Source: Salinibacterium sp. PAMC 21357 (GTDB lineage Bacteria > Actinomycetota > Actinomycetes > Actinomycetales > Microbacteriaceae). Taken from it: DNA of 64,000 nt. A program made the position numbers and the translations under genes. The stretch spans positions 248,001 to 312,000 of the forward strand of contig NZ_AHWA01000006.1 of assembly GCF_000247645.1 (NCBI RefSeq). Direction: 5' to 3'. How positions within the stretch are numbered: the first letter of the stretch is position 1; every line of letters begins with the position of its first letter. Below are positions 46,518 through 57,241 of this stretch, piece after piece. The notes under the pieces were generated by a model that did not search any database, was not told where the DNA came from, and saw nothing but the letters and a program-made list of their open reading frames with translations.

Positions 46518-46553
46518 CACGACGGGGCCAGCCCGAAGGCTGACCCCGTCGTG
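46518..46553. terminator. Bidirectional terminator between DUF6264 and fba
   Basis: A long near-perfect stem (46518-46533 with 46538-46553, one mismatch): CACGACGGGG, then CAGCC/GGCTG with a CGAA tetraloop. It serves the convergent genes ending at 46443 and 46563. Confidence 0.8.
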
Positions 46554-46562
46554 TAAAACGAG

Positions 46563-47588
<1,026 letters not shown>

Positions 47589-47598
47589 TGTTGTCTCT

Positions 47599-47698
47599 CC
47601 TCGTACGGTACCGATTACCGCTCTGGCACGGCTCGCCTCGATTCTAGCGACCCCTCCTTGGCGGCGCGAACTGTTTCACTTCCTACTGTCGTACGAGG
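47599..47698. promoter_or_regulatory. Inverted half-sites in the fba/glpX intergenic region
   Basis: CCTCGTACG (47599-47607) and CGTACGAGG (47690-47698) are exact inverted copies 82 bp apart. They flank the likely fba promoter region. They could be operator half-sites or a fortuitous match. Confidence 0.25.
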
Positions 47699-47811
47699 TA
47701 ACCAATAGGGTGCGACCAGAATCTAGTTCCGTTCACTCCGGTAGACTGGGCTAGCGCTGTCCACCACCGGCGCGTCCCCAGTCGACCACTTTCAACGAAG
47801 GATGCCTCTAG

Positions 47812-48801
47812 GTGAATACAGAAACCGGCACGCTATTCCTCCACCCCGACCGCAACCTCGCTCTTGAGCTTGTGCGGGCCACCGAGGCCGCTGCGATTCG
47901 CGCGGTCCCCTTCATCGGTAAGGGAGACAAGCTCGGTGCCGATGGCGCCGCGGTTGATGCCATGCGCAAGTTTTTGGGCACTGTCGACTTCGATGGCCTT
48001 GTTGTTATCGGTGAGGGCGAAAAAGACAACGCCCCCATGCTCTTCAACGGTGAGTTCGTCGGCACCGGTCGCGGCCCGGCCTGCGACATCGCTGTCGACC
48101 CGATCGATGGCACCTCGCTGACTGCTGCCGGGCGACAGAACGCGATCTCGATGATCGCGGTTTCTGACCGTGGCACGATGCTCGACGCCTCCACCGTTTT
48201 CTACATGGACAAGATCGTCACGGGTGCTGAAGGTGTTGGCGTCGTCGACATCCATAAGCCCATTGGTGAAAACATCCGTGCGCTCGCTAAGGCTAAGGGC
48301 AAGCTCCCTGAAGATATCGTGGTGGCGGTTCTCGACCGTCCGCGTCACGCGCAACTAATTGAGGACATTCGTGAAGCTGGTGCGGGTACGCGCCTCATGC
48401 TCGACGGCGATGTTGCTGGCGGAATCAACGCTGCTCTCTATGGCACTCGCATTGATATGTGTGTCGGCGTCGGCGGCAGCCCTGAGGGTGTTGCGACGGC
48501 CTGTGCCATCAAGGCGCTCGGCGGCGAAATTCAGACGATCCTGTACCCGCAGACTGACGACGAACGTCAGCGCGGAATGGATGCCGGGCTCAAGTTTGAT
48601 CACGTCTACACCGCGGATGAGATGGTCGCCAGCGACAACACGTTCTTCGTCGCGACCGGTGTGACCGATGGTGGACTGGTGAAGGGTGTGCGGCGCTATG
48701 GACCCATCATCCGCACAGAGTCGATTGTGTTGCGCTCGCACTCGGGCACGATCCGCCGTATTTCAGCCGATCACCTCGCAGAGAAGTGGCTCGACCACTA
48801 G
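47812..48801 (+). CDS. glpX: Class II fructose-1,6-bisphosphatase GlpX
   Basis: The gluconeogenic phosphatase of actinobacteria, 329 residues. Metal-binding and catalytic blocks are VVIGEGEKDNAPMLFNGE, VDPIDGTSLTAAGRQNAI and LDGDVAGGINAAL. It starts with GTG. It is divergent from fba and convergent with rmuC. Confidence 0.96.
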   Translation: MNTETGTLFLHPDRNLALELVRATEAAAIRAVPFIGKGDKLGADGAAVDAMRKFLGTVDFDGLVVIGEGEKDNAPMLFNGEFVGTGRGPACDIAVDPIDGTSLTAAGRQNAISMIAVSDRGTMLDASTVFYMDKIVTGAEGVGVVDIHKPIGENIRALAKAKGKLPEDIVVAVLDRPRHAQLIEDIREAGAGTRLMLDGDVAGGINAALYGTRIDMCVGVGGSPEGVATACAIKALGGEIQTILYPQTDDERQRGMDAGLKFDHVYTADEMVASDNTFFVATGVTDGGLVKGVRRYGPIIRTESIVLRSHSGTIRRISADHLAEKWLDH

Positions 48802-48804
48802 CCG

Positions 48805-50111
48805 CTAGTCGTTGTCGTCGGGCACATCGAGCTCCATCTCGGCAGCGGTGATGTGTTTCGGTGTGCCTTCAACAGTGTTGGTGGCACCGATTACTTTTGA
48901 TTCGTCAAGAGCGTTGAGCTTGCGGGCGGTGACAAGCACGCGGGTTTCGAGCGAGTTCGCGAACTGGTTGTAGCTGTTAACGGTGCCGTCGATCGAGCGG
49001 CGCAACTTGTCAGCGTGCTCGGCGAGCGTTGCGAGGCGTTGGTAGAGCTCCTTACTCAGGTCGAACAGTGTTTTGGCTTGGTCGGTCAGCACGTCCTGTT
49101 GCCACGAGAATGCGACCGTTTTCAGTACAGACCAGAGGGTGACGGGAGAGGCGAGCGCGACTCGTTTGTTGAAGGCGTAATCCATGATTGACGGGTCAGC
49201 TTCCATCGCTGACGACACGAGCGATTCACTCGGGATGAATGCAATCACGAGTTCGGGGGAGGCATCGAGCCCCGCCCAGTACGCCTTGCTGGCGAGGGTA
49301 TCGATGTGGCCGCGCATCACCTTCACATGCTGCTTGATGAGAGCTTCGCGCCGAGCGCCTTCTTCTCCGGTGGCGGTGACCGAAATCTGGCTCGCCTCGA
49401 GGAATGCGGTGAAGGGCACCTTGGCGTCGACAGCGATGTTCTTGCCGCCGGGAAGGTGAACGACCATGTCGGGGCGGCCGGCACCGGCATCCGAGGTAAT
49501 GCTTGATTGCACATCAAAATCAACACGCTCGATAAGGCCAGCGGCCTGCACAACGTTGCGCAACTGAGTTTCTCCCCACACACCACGGGTGGAGTTGTTG
49601 CGCAGGGCAGATGCCAGTGATTCGGCCGTGCTGCGCAAGCGCTCTTCGGATTCCGTGGCCGACTTCAGCTGCTGACTCAGCTCACCGTGTTGAAGGCTGC
49701 GCTGCGATTCGAGCTCGGTGACTTTGTTCTGCATCGTGCGCAGCGTCTCTTGCACCGGGGTGAGGGCCTGCAGCACTTTCGATTCGCGGCGTTCTCGTTC
49801 GGCGAGTGCCAACGCTTCATCCCGCTGACGGTCAATGGTTTCGCGGTACTGATTCTGCAGCGCGCTACCTGCTCGCCGAGCGCTCCGGCGCGGGCGGTGG
49901 TGGATGCCAGCTCTGCAGAAAGCCGTGACTGTTGCTCCCGCTCGACAGCCGTGACCTGCGCAATCGCTGCCTGGTGGCGTGCCTCCAGCACTTCGGGGTC
50001 GACCCGACCGGTCGGAGCGGTCGCGCGCAGTCGGGCGATGAGCACACCAATGACAACGCCAAGAATGGCGCCGATAAGAAGGCCGACAATGAGGGTGACG
50101 AGAGGATCCAT
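48805..50111 (-). pseudogene. rmuC: DNA recombination protein RmuC with a single-base frameshift
   Basis: RmuC limits recombination between inverted repeats. The N-terminal part (from ATG 50111) has one span (about 5-27) and a coiled coil in one frame. After ALGEQVA the sense passes to another frame, giving QNQYRETIDRQRDEALALAE and the RmuC domain (GVWGETQLRNVVQAAGL, VDAKVPFTAFLEA, VIAFIPSESLVSSA) to 48805. One missing G near 49863 restores the frame. It may be a real mutation or a sequence error; the domain itself is intact. Confidence 0.85.
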
Positions 50112-50227
50112 CCCGTCAGTGTGTCAGCCGGCGGGGACATTTCGAGGAGCACCGCGGGGCACCCTGCGGAGAGTGACGCCGGGCGCAATGGGGAAGGGCG
50201 ACGGCCAGCCGGCTCTAGGCTGGGTTA

Positions 50228-51148
50228 ATGGCCAGCGATTCCGTGCATCCGCTCGATGTGAGCACCGACGACTTGCGGTACCTGATCGCTGTCGCCCGCG
50301 CCGGCCGAATGGTGTCAGCAGCGACACTGCTCGGCGTCGACCACACCACCGTGCGCCGCCGTATTGACCGGCTCGAAGCCGCCCTCGGAGTACGCCTTCT
50401 CGACCGTGGCGCTGACGGCTGGGAGCTCACCGCCATCGGCCGCGAAGTCGCCACCCGTGCTGCTGGCCTCGAAAATATCGTCGAGAACGTGGTCGGAGCG
50501 ACTAGCGGCGGCGCCGACGAAGTGCGCGGCACCGTGCGAATCGTCGCGCCCGATGGATTCGGGGCCACCTTTGTTACTGCAGCGCTCGCCGCAGTGCAGG
50601 CGGAGCATCCGGCCATCACGGTCGAACTGGTCACCTCCACCCGTCCGCTGAGTTTGCGTGGCGCCGGCTTCGACCTGGCAATCACGATCGGCTCGGCGGC
50701 GACCTCACGTCTCGCTTCCGAGCCACTCGCGGCCTACGCGCTCCGCTTGTATGCCTCGCCTGACTATGTGGCAACGCATCCGCCGATCCATTCGGTTGCC
50801 GATCTCGACACCCATCCGCTCGTCTTCTACGTGGATGCGCTGCTCACGGTTCGCGAACTCGACCTGGCCCCGGTGCTCGGCGGCATGCGCGTCGGTTTTG
50901 GTTCGACGAGTGTGTTTGCGCAGCTCGAGGCCACCCGTCGCGGAGCCGGCATCGGGCTGCTGCACGCGTTCATGGCTGAGCCTGAGTTGGGCCTTGTCGC
51001 GGTGCTGCCCGACGAGGTGAGTTTTCGCTTGGAGTTCGCCCTGTCGGTGCGCAAAGAGGCTGCGGATGTCGAGGCTGTTCAATTAGTGCGGGCGGCTTTG
51101 CATCGTGAAGTTGCACGGCGCGCGTCGGAGTTGCTGCCGCTCGAATAG
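50228..51148 (+). CDS. LysR family transcriptional regulator
   Basis: A 306-residue regulator with an N-terminal winged HTH (about 10-70; LRYLIAVARAGRMVSAATLL and HTTVRRRIDRLEAALGV) and a periplasmic-binding-like effector domain. TAGGCT lies 6 nt before the ATG, suggesting a leaderless mRNA. It lies 109 bp upstream of mmsA in the same direction and is a likely regulator of it, although LysR genes more often diverge from their targets. Confidence 0.88.
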   Translation: MASDSVHPLDVSTDDLRYLIAVARAGRMVSAATLLGVDHTTVRRRIDRLEAALGVRLLDRGADGWELTAIGREVATRAAGLENIVENVVGATSGGADEVRGTVRIVAPDGFGATFVTAALAAVQAEHPAITVELVTSTRPLSLRGAGFDLAITIGSAATSRLASEPLAAYALRLYASPDYVATHPPIHSVADLDTHPLVFYVDALLTVRELDLAPVLGGMRVGFGSTSVFAQLEATRRGAGIGLLHAFMAEPELGLVAVLPDEVSFRLEFALSVRKEAADVEAVQLVRAALHREVARRASELLPLE

Positions 51149-51257
51149 CCCTGCACGGTGTCGTGTGCGTTTTCGCAGATTGTCCGTGCATGAATAGGTC
51201 TTGATTGCAGATCGCTTCGGCAGCAGACTGGGCACACCTCCGATCGAAAGTAGGCCC

Positions 51258-52754
51258 ATGTACTCCACGATTCCGCACTGGATCAACGGCTCCGCTACCG
51301 AGGGCGACTCGCCCAACCGTGGCGATGTCTTCAACCCCGCAACCGGCGCTGTCGCTCGCACTGTACCTCTCGCATCCGTTGCTGATGTCAACACTGGTGT
51401 TGCCGCAGCTAAGGCTGCCTTCCCCGCCTGGGGCAACACGTCGATCGCCAAGCGCACTGCGGTCATGTTTGCTTTCCGCGAGCTGTTCAACGCTCGCAAG
51501 GATGAGCTTGCCGCGATCATCACGGCTGAGCACGGCAAGGTGCTGTCGGATGCTGCTGGCGAGATCGCTCGTGGCCTCGAAGTTCTCGACTACGCCTGTG
51601 GCATCGCCCAGCTCAGCAAGGGCGAGTACAGCGAAAACGTGTCGACGGGTGTTGACGTCTATTCGTTGCAGCAGCCCCTCGGCGTTACCGCGATCATTAG
51701 CCCGTTCAACTTCCCGGCCATGGTGCCGATGTGGTTCTTCCCGATGGCTGTCGCCGCGGGTAACACTGTTGTGTTGAAGCCCAGCGAGAAAGACCCATCG
51801 TCGTCGCTCTGGATGGCTGAACTCTTCACCGAAGCCGGCCTTCCGGATGGCGTCTTCAACGTTGTGCACGGTGACAAGGTTGCCGTCGACACTCTGCTCG
51901 AGCATCCCGATGTTGCCAGCATTTCCTTTGTTGGCTCCACCCCGATTGCTAAGTACATCTACGAAACTGCTGCTCACCATGGCAAGCGCGTTCAGGCTCT
52001 TGGTGGAGCCAAGAACCACATGCTGGTGCTTCCCGATGCTGACCTCGATCTCGTTGCTGACTCTGCCGTCAACGCCGGTTTCGGTTCTGCCGGCGAGCGT
52101 TGCATGGCGATCTCCGTCATCGTTGCTGTTGAGCCCGTCACCGACGAGCTCATCGCCAAGATCAGCGAGCGGATGGCCGGCCTCACTGTTGGCGACGGAA
52201 CCCGCAATTGCGACATGGGCCCGCTCATCACGAAGCAGCACCGCGACAAGGTCGAGAGCTACATCGGCCTCGCTGAGACCGACGGCGCAACGATCGCGGT
52301 TGACGGACGCGGCATCGAGATTGATGGTGATGCGAACGGTTTCTGGCTTGGCCCGACGCTGATCGACAATGTTTCGACCGACTCAGATGTCTACAAAGAC
52401 GAGATCTTCGGACCAGTGCTCAGCGTGATTCGCGTCGCGAGCTACGAAGAGGGCCTCGCGCTCATCAACTCCTCGCAGTACGGAAACGGCACCGCCATCT
52501 TCACCAATGACGGGGGAGCGGCTCGTCGCTTCCAGCGTGAAGTTGAGGTCGGCATGGTCGGCATCAACGTGCCGATCCCCGTTCCGGTTGCTTACTTCTC
52601 GTTCGGCGGTTGGAAGAACTCGGCATTCGGTGACACGAAGGCGTATGGCCCCGACGCCATCCGTTTCTTCACGCGTCAGAAGGCTGTCACCAGCCGCTGG
52701 CTCGACCCCAGCCACGGTGGAATCAACCTCGGCTTCCCGCAGAACAACGGCTAA
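51258..52754 (+). CDS. mmsA: CoA-acylating methylmalonate-semialdehyde dehydrogenase
   Basis: An aldehyde dehydrogenase superfamily member of valine and myo-inositol catabolism that makes propionyl- or acetyl-CoA. The catalytic Cys is in GSAGERCMAISVIV (about residue 283). YSTIPHWINGSAT at the N-terminus, PFNFPAMVPMWFFPMAVAAGN and the C-terminal FFTRQKAVTSRW are MmsA signatures. The start at 51258 is preferred to a longer upstream frame because it matches the family N-terminus. Confidence 0.93.
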   Translation: MYSTIPHWINGSATEGDSPNRGDVFNPATGAVARTVPLASVADVNTGVAAAKAAFPAWGNTSIAKRTAVMFAFRELFNARKDELAAIITAEHGKVLSDAAGEIARGLEVLDYACGIAQLSKGEYSENVSTGVDVYSLQQPLGVTAIISPFNFPAMVPMWFFPMAVAAGNTVVLKPSEKDPSSSLWMAELFTEAGLPDGVFNVVHGDKVAVDTLLEHPDVASISFVGSTPIAKYIYETAAHHGKRVQALGGAKNHMLVLPDADLDLVADSAVNAGFGSAGERCMAISVIVAVEPVTDELIAKISERMAGLTVGDGTRNCDMGPLITKQHRDKVESYIGLAETDGATIAVDGRGIEIDGDANGFWLGPTLIDNVSTDSDVYKDEIFGPVLSVIRVASYEEGLALINSSQYGNGTAIFTNDGGAARRFQREVEVGMVGINVPIPVPVAYFSFGGWKNSAFGDTKAYGPDAIRFFTRQKAVTSRWLDPSHGGINLGFPQNNG

Positions 52755-52827
52755 CAACTAGCCTGCTTTACCCTCGCGATGGCGGTCCCGTTCCTCGGGG
52801 CCGCCATCGCCGGTAGGATTGACTCCC

Positions 52828-53904
52828 GTGGCTCTCACTATTGCAATCGTTGGACTCCCGAATGTCGGCAAGTCCACCCTCTTTAACGCTCTGACCAAGA
52901 ATTCGGTGCTCGCCGCGAACTATCCGTTCGCGACCATCGAACCCAACGTGGGCATCGTTAACCTGCCCGACCCGCGCCTCAAGGTGCTGGCCGGCATCTT
53001 CAGCAGTGAGCGCATTCTGCCTGCTCCCGTCTCCTTTGTTGATATCGCCGGCATTGTGCAGGGCGCCAGCGAGGGCGAAGGCCTGGGCAACAAGTTCTTG
53101 GCGAACATCCGCGAGGCTGACGCCATCGCTCAGGTCGTGCGCGGCTTTAGCGACCCGGATGTTATTCACGTCGACGGCAAGGTTGATGCGGCATCCGACA
53201 TGGAGACCATCAACACCGAGCTGATCCTCGCCGACCTGCAGACGCTCGAAAAGGCTGTTGCTCGGTATGAGAAGGAACTCAAGACCAAGCGCGTTGAGCC
53301 CGCCGTTCTCGAGGCCGCGCTCGCGGCGCAGGCGTTCCTCAATGAGGGCAAGCCGTTGTCGGCAGCGACGAAGATTGAGCTCGAACTGATCAGCGAACTG
53401 GGGCTGCTCACGTCCAAGCCGTTCATTTACGTTTTCAACGTGGATGAAGCGGTGCTGGGTAGCACCGACAAGCTTGCCGAATTGGCAGCCTTGGTTGCCC
53501 CCGCGAAGGCCATCTTCCTCGACGCAAAGTTGGAGGCCGAACTCATCGACCTCGACGACGAGGATGCCGCCGAGCTTCTCGCGAGCACCGGTCAAGAAGA
53601 GAGCGGTCTCGACCAGCTCGCCCGCATCGGCTTCGACACTCTCGGTCTGCAGACGTACCTCACGGCTGGTCCGAAAGAGACTCGCGCCTGGACGATCCCG
53701 AAGGGTGCCAAGGCTCCTCAGGCTGCCGGCGTTATTCACACTGACTTCGAAAAGGGTTTTATCAAGGCTGAGGTCATCGGCTTCGACGACCTCGTCGAGA
53801 CCGGCTCCATCGCGGAGGCTCGCTCCAAGGGCAAGGCTCGCGTTGAGGGCAAGGAATACGTCATGCAGGATGGCGACGTCGTGGAGTTCCGCTTCAACAA
53901 CTAA
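52828..53904 (+). CDS. ychF: Redox-regulated ATPase YchF
   Basis: An Obg-related P-loop protein that binds ATP and ribosomes. G1 is IVGLPNVGKSTLFNAL, G3 lies in VDIAGIVQGASEGEGLGN, and the G4-equivalent is FIYVFNVDE. The C-terminal TGS-like domain has TRAWTIPKGAKAPQAAGVIH and EGKEYVMQDGDVVEFRFN. A GTG start at 52828 gives the usual N-terminus; TAGGAT lies 8 nt upstream. Confidence 0.96.
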   Translation: MALTIAIVGLPNVGKSTLFNALTKNSVLAANYPFATIEPNVGIVNLPDPRLKVLAGIFSSERILPAPVSFVDIAGIVQGASEGEGLGNKFLANIREADAIAQVVRGFSDPDVIHVDGKVDAASDMETINTELILADLQTLEKAVARYEKELKTKRVEPAVLEAALAAQAFLNEGKPLSAATKIELELISELGLLTSKPFIYVFNVDEAVLGSTDKLAELAALVAPAKAIFLDAKLEAELIDLDDEDAAELLASTGQEESGLDQLARIGFDTLGLQTYLTAGPKETRAWTIPKGAKAPQAAGVIHTDFEKGFIKAEVIGFDDLVETGSIAEARSKGKARVEGKEYVMQDGDVVEFRFNN

Positions 53905-53909
53905 GGGCT

Positions 53910-53961
53910 TTCTGATCCGGGCGTAGTGTGTTCGTCTTCCGGCACACCGGGCTGATCAGAA
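53910..53961. terminator. Terminator-like hairpin between ychF and the amidotransferase gene
   Basis: The outer stem TTCTGATC/GATCAGAA (53910-53917 with 53954-53961) encloses a second GTGTG/CACAC pairing. It lies between two convergent genes and could act in both directions. Confidence 0.6.
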
Positions 53962-53988
53962 CCTTCGTGAGAAGAACACCTAGCGCGC

Positions 53989-54936
53989 TCAGACCTTCAG
54001 CGTGTTGATGGTTTTGGTGATGCGCTCACCGTCTTTTTCGAGAAAGACGATCTCGCCGAACTTGAGCTGCGACCAGTCGTCACCCTCGGTTAAGGGCTCG
54101 GAGGCGAAGATGACACCGGTCGCGTCATCCTCGCTGCACTCTTCAAAGTCGTAGGTCGTTGCGTCGTCGTCGAAGTTGCGCCCCATCAACAGGTGCATCG
54201 GTTCGAGGAGCATCGAGAGCGCGAAGTCATCGCTGTCGGGGGCTGACTTTCGCAGCTCCTTCCAGTCGCCAGCGGGGTTGGTCTCACCGTGGTGGCCGAG
54301 GCCGACGTTGATACCGATGATGCGGCCGTCCGCCACGAGGGCCATCTTCAGCTTGGTCAGAGCGCCGAGGTCGAGCTTCTTCATCGCTTGGGCGATCAGC
54401 TCGATGAGCTTCTCGATCGCTCGTTGGACGTCCTCGTTGCTGTCACCCTCGAGCAGCGAGAGGAGTAGCACGTAGATGAACTCGGTGTCCGTGTTCCCGC
54501 GCATCTGTGTGAGATACCGATCCTCGCAGTGCTGCAGCAGCTCGCGCTGCAGAAGCTGCCAGTTGGGCAGGTAGCCGTTTTGGGCGACGATCCACGGGGT
54601 CTCCTCGAAGGAGAATGGGTGGCAGTTCTCGTCGACCATCACAACCTTCGAGTCGTACGCCGCGGCTCGCACATGCGCCAACATCGTGCTGGCCTGGAGG
54701 CTGGGGATCATCCGGGTGGCGTTGTCGTCGTAAAAGGCCGCCATGGGGCGGCGGTAGATGAAGGGCTCTTCGGGCTTCAATAGGTGCTCGCCCCAGATCC
54801 CGAATCCCCATCCGGCCAACTGCAGCTCGGGGTGTCGTTCGGGGTCGAGTGCCTGGTTGATCAGGCTGTTCTCTGGCTTGAGTAGCAGGTTCTCCAGTGG
54901 TGTCTCAGGACCGAGGTAGGCGAGCACGCGGCACAT
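53989..54936 (-). CDS. Class II glutamine amidotransferase (YafJ/EgtC-like)
   Basis: An Ntn-type amidotransferase of 315 residues. The catalytic Cys is residue 2 (MCRVLAYLG), followed by AGWGFGIW, MLAHVRAAA and CHPFSFEETPWIVAQNGYL. No ergothioneine genes are nearby, so it is a stand-alone hydrolase of unknown acceptor. Function is inferred from the fold only. Confidence 0.85.
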   Translation of the reverse strand: MCRVLAYLGPETPLENLLLKPENSLINQALDPERHPELQLAGWGFGIWGEHLLKPEEPFIYRRPMAAFYDDNATRMIPSLQASTMLAHVRAAAYDSKVVMVDENCHPFSFEETPWIVAQNGYLPNWQLLQRELLQHCEDRYLTQMRGNTDTEFIYVLLLSLLEGDSNEDVQRAIEKLIELIAQAMKKLDLGALTKLKMALVADGRIIGINVGLGHHGETNPAGDWKELRKSAPDSDDFALSMLLEPMHLLMGRNFDDDATTYDFEECSEDDATGVIFASEPLTEGDDWSQLKFGEIVFLEKDGERITKTINTLKV

Positions 54937-55135
54937 AAGTCTCCTTCGTTGGGCTCCGGCAATCCTATCGTCGTTGCACGGAGCCGGTGCTGGTCGCGGT
55001 GGCGATTCCGCGCCGGTGGAGGTTGCGCTGAGATCGCCTTTTCGGTGCGCTCAGAAGAGGAGGGGCGGATGGACTTCAATGTGCCGCTCGCTCCGGTTCT
55101 TTACCGGGCTAATGTTATTTTTTTCGCACATCTCA

Positions 55136-55191
55136 TGGATGTTGTCTTTATTTAACGTTTCGCCGATGGTAGATTTATGGAACATCATCCA
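55136..55191. promoter_or_regulatory. Candidate HipB operator region
   Basis: The AT-rich 290-bp gap before hipB contains TGGATGTT (55136-55143) and its inverted counterpart AACATCATCCA (55181-55191), with a 3-nt insertion in the second arm. HipB-type antitoxins bind such palindromes near their promoter. This is the only structure I see in the gap 54937-55227. Confidence 0.3.
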
Positions 55192-55227
55192 AATGTACGA
55201 AATATGTGACACAACGAGGAGGCGCCC

Positions 55228-55785
55228 ATGAAGATCAGTAAGCCCGCGGATCTTGCCCGCCTCGTCAAGAGACGTCGTCAAGCTCAGGGGCACACCCAGC
55301 AGACCGTGGCCGATGCCGCCGGAATCACGAGGCAGTCTCTTGCGCGTATCGAGCGAGGGCACGGTGGTGTCTCGTTCGACACTCTCATCCTCATTCTTGA
55401 CCACCTCGGCATTCGCCTCGACGGAACACCGGTCGAGGAAGCTGGCTCCGGCGCTCGACCAGCCAACGACGGCATCGACTTCACCGAGAACGCGATCGAT
55501 GCCTTCACCCAAGATAACGACGCCACCGCTTTCACTCGGGCAGCGCTTCGCCAGCTTCAGCCATCGCCCGAAGCGGTAACAGCATTGGCGAGAGACTCCC
55601 TTGTGAAAACTCTCGCCACCGCCAACTTGACCGCTCCACTGCAGAAATCACTCGGCCACATCAGTGACGAAGCGAGTCGTGCTTTGCTGCGCTCAACGAT
55701 CGAAGCTGGTCGCCCGGCAAGTCACGCGACCCGCGACAAGCCTGCCGCGGCGCTCCCCGAGATCGACTACCGCGGCGAACGATGA
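55228..55785 (+). CDS. hipB: HipB-type antitoxin with extended C-terminus
   Basis: A 185-residue DNA-binding protein. An XRE-type HTH covers about residues 8-62 (LVKRRRQAQGHTQQTVADAAG, then ITRQSLARIERG). A helical C-terminal extension of about 115 residues follows, much longer than the 88-residue HipB of E. coli. GAGGAGG precedes the ATG. The stop overlaps the hipA start (ATGA), the usual arrangement of a toxin-antitoxin pair. It should neutralise HipA and repress the operon. Confidence 0.85.
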   Translation: MKISKPADLARLVKRRRQAQGHTQQTVADAAGITRQSLARIERGHGGVSFDTLILILDHLGIRLDGTPVEEAGSGARPANDGIDFTENAIDAFTQDNDATAFTRAALRQLQPSPEAVTALARDSLVKTLATANLTAPLQKSLGHISDEASRALLRSTIEAGRPASHATRDKPAAALPEIDYRGER

Positions 55786-57080
55786 GCAACTCACTGGACG
55801 TCTATCTCTACGACGAGCACGTCGCGACGATCACACGACAGGGAGACAACCTCACTCTGAGGTATCTGCCCGGCTACATCGCCAGCGATCAGCCGGTTCC
55901 GATCTCTGTTCAACTTCCGGTGGTGGCCGGCGCCGCGTCGGGTACCACCACCCGGCGATTCCTCGAGAACCTGCTTCCCGACCGCCCAGACGTCCGCACA
56001 AAGTGGGCACGGGATGCGAAGCTCTCCAGCGACAGCGCGTTCGACCTCCTCGCGGTCTACGGCGCCGATGTGGCCGGGGCGCTGGAGTTCTACCCGACCG
56101 GCACCGCGCGGCGCACCGGCTCTGATCTGATTCCGATTACTGACGAAGCGATTGCTGCACGCATCCGTCAGATCCGGGCAGATGACTCAGACTGGCTCCA
56201 GCAGCGAAGCGTCGAAGAGGGGTTCTCCCTCGGCGGAGCACAAGGCAAGTTCGCACTCGCGCACCGCGATGGTCAGTGGTACGAGCCCACCGGACAGCAC
56301 CCCTCCACGCACATATTCAAGCCGGGCGTGCACGCCCTTCCCGGATCAGACGTGACTGAACACATCACTCTGCAGGTAGCTCGCCAGTACGGTCTGACCG
56401 TGGCAACTGCGGAGGTCGGAGTGTTTGAGAGTGAACATGTTCTCATCGTGGAACGTTTCGACCGACTCCAGGAAGGCGACCGGTACCGCCGCATCCATCA
56501 AGAGGACCTCGCCCAAGCCACAGGCACCTCCTTCTTGAACAAGTACGAACGGGATGGCGGCCCCAGCTACCGAGACCTCTTCACCCTCTTCGACCGCGAG
56601 CTGGCTTCTGGAGATGCACGGGCTGCCAAACGGCGCTTCGCTGAATGCCTCGTATTCTCCTGGATGATCGGTCACAACGATGGGCACACCAAGAACTACT
56701 CCCTCAGCCACCTGCCGGGCGCCACGGTTCTGTCACCGTTTTACGACCTCAACTCGTCGCTCCCCTTTGAGCTTCCTTCGACGGTTCGTGCAGGCGACTA
56801 CCGGGCGTTCGACGAGGTCAAGCTCGCATTCAGCATCAACAACGCGGCCACTATCGGCAGCATCGGGCCCGACAGCCTTGGTGTGCTCGAACGTGATGCC
56901 CAACTCGACACCGGTCATCTCGCAGATTTTGCCGTCGTTGTCGCAGCAACTCTCCAAGGTGTCGTCGCCGACGTTATCGAGGCGCTTCCCGCTGAACTCC
57001 AGCAGATTGACGCTGTTATTCTCTATCCGTTCGCGACGTACTCGCAGACGCTTCGAGTGAGAGACCTGTTCCTCGCTTGA
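55782..57080 (+). CDS. hipA: HipA-type serine/threonine kinase toxin
   Basis: A 432-residue HipA. Its E. coli relative inactivates GltX by phosphorylation and causes persistence. Residues map closely on the known toxin: the autophosphorylated Ser in FSLGGAQGKFAL (about 149), the ATP Lys in HIFKPG (about 180), the catalytic Asp in GHNDGHTKNYSL (about 300), and the metal Asp in LSPFYDLNSS (about 322). The N-subdomain 1 has VYLYDEHVATI. All active residues are kept, so the toxin looks functional. Confidence 0.93.
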   Translation: MSNSLDVYLYDEHVATITRQGDNLTLRYLPGYIASDQPVPISVQLPVVAGAASGTTTRRFLENLLPDRPDVRTKWARDAKLSSDSAFDLLAVYGADVAGALEFYPTGTARRTGSDLIPITDEAIAARIRQIRADDSDWLQQRSVEEGFSLGGAQGKFALAHRDGQWYEPTGQHPSTHIFKPGVHALPGSDVTEHITLQVARQYGLTVATAEVGVFESEHVLIVERFDRLQEGDRYRRIHQEDLAQATGTSFLNKYERDGGPSYRDLFTLFDRELASGDARAAKRRFAECLVFSWMIGHNDGHTKNYSLSHLPGATVLSPFYDLNSSLPFELPSTVRAGDYRAFDEVKLAFSINNAATIGSIGPDSLGVLERDAQLDTGHLADFAVVVAATLQGVVADVIEALPAELQQIDAVILYPFATYSQTLRVRDLFLA

Positions 57081-57241
57081 CCAAAGGGCTAGTCCGCGCC
57101 AAAACTTCATGGAGTCGCCCGAACGACTCGCCAGCCGCTACCGGTGACGATCTCGATCGACGGGTTCGGATCAGTCTCCAAAAACGCCGCTAGGCTTTTC
57201 ACGCAGCACGGCCCGCCGAACACTTCGATCGAAGGAACCTC

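Noticed and set aside
52768-53739. Long leftward open frame opposite ychF
   Set aside because: It lies fully antisense to a confident gene, has no recognisable domain, and is typical of shadow frames in high-GC DNA.
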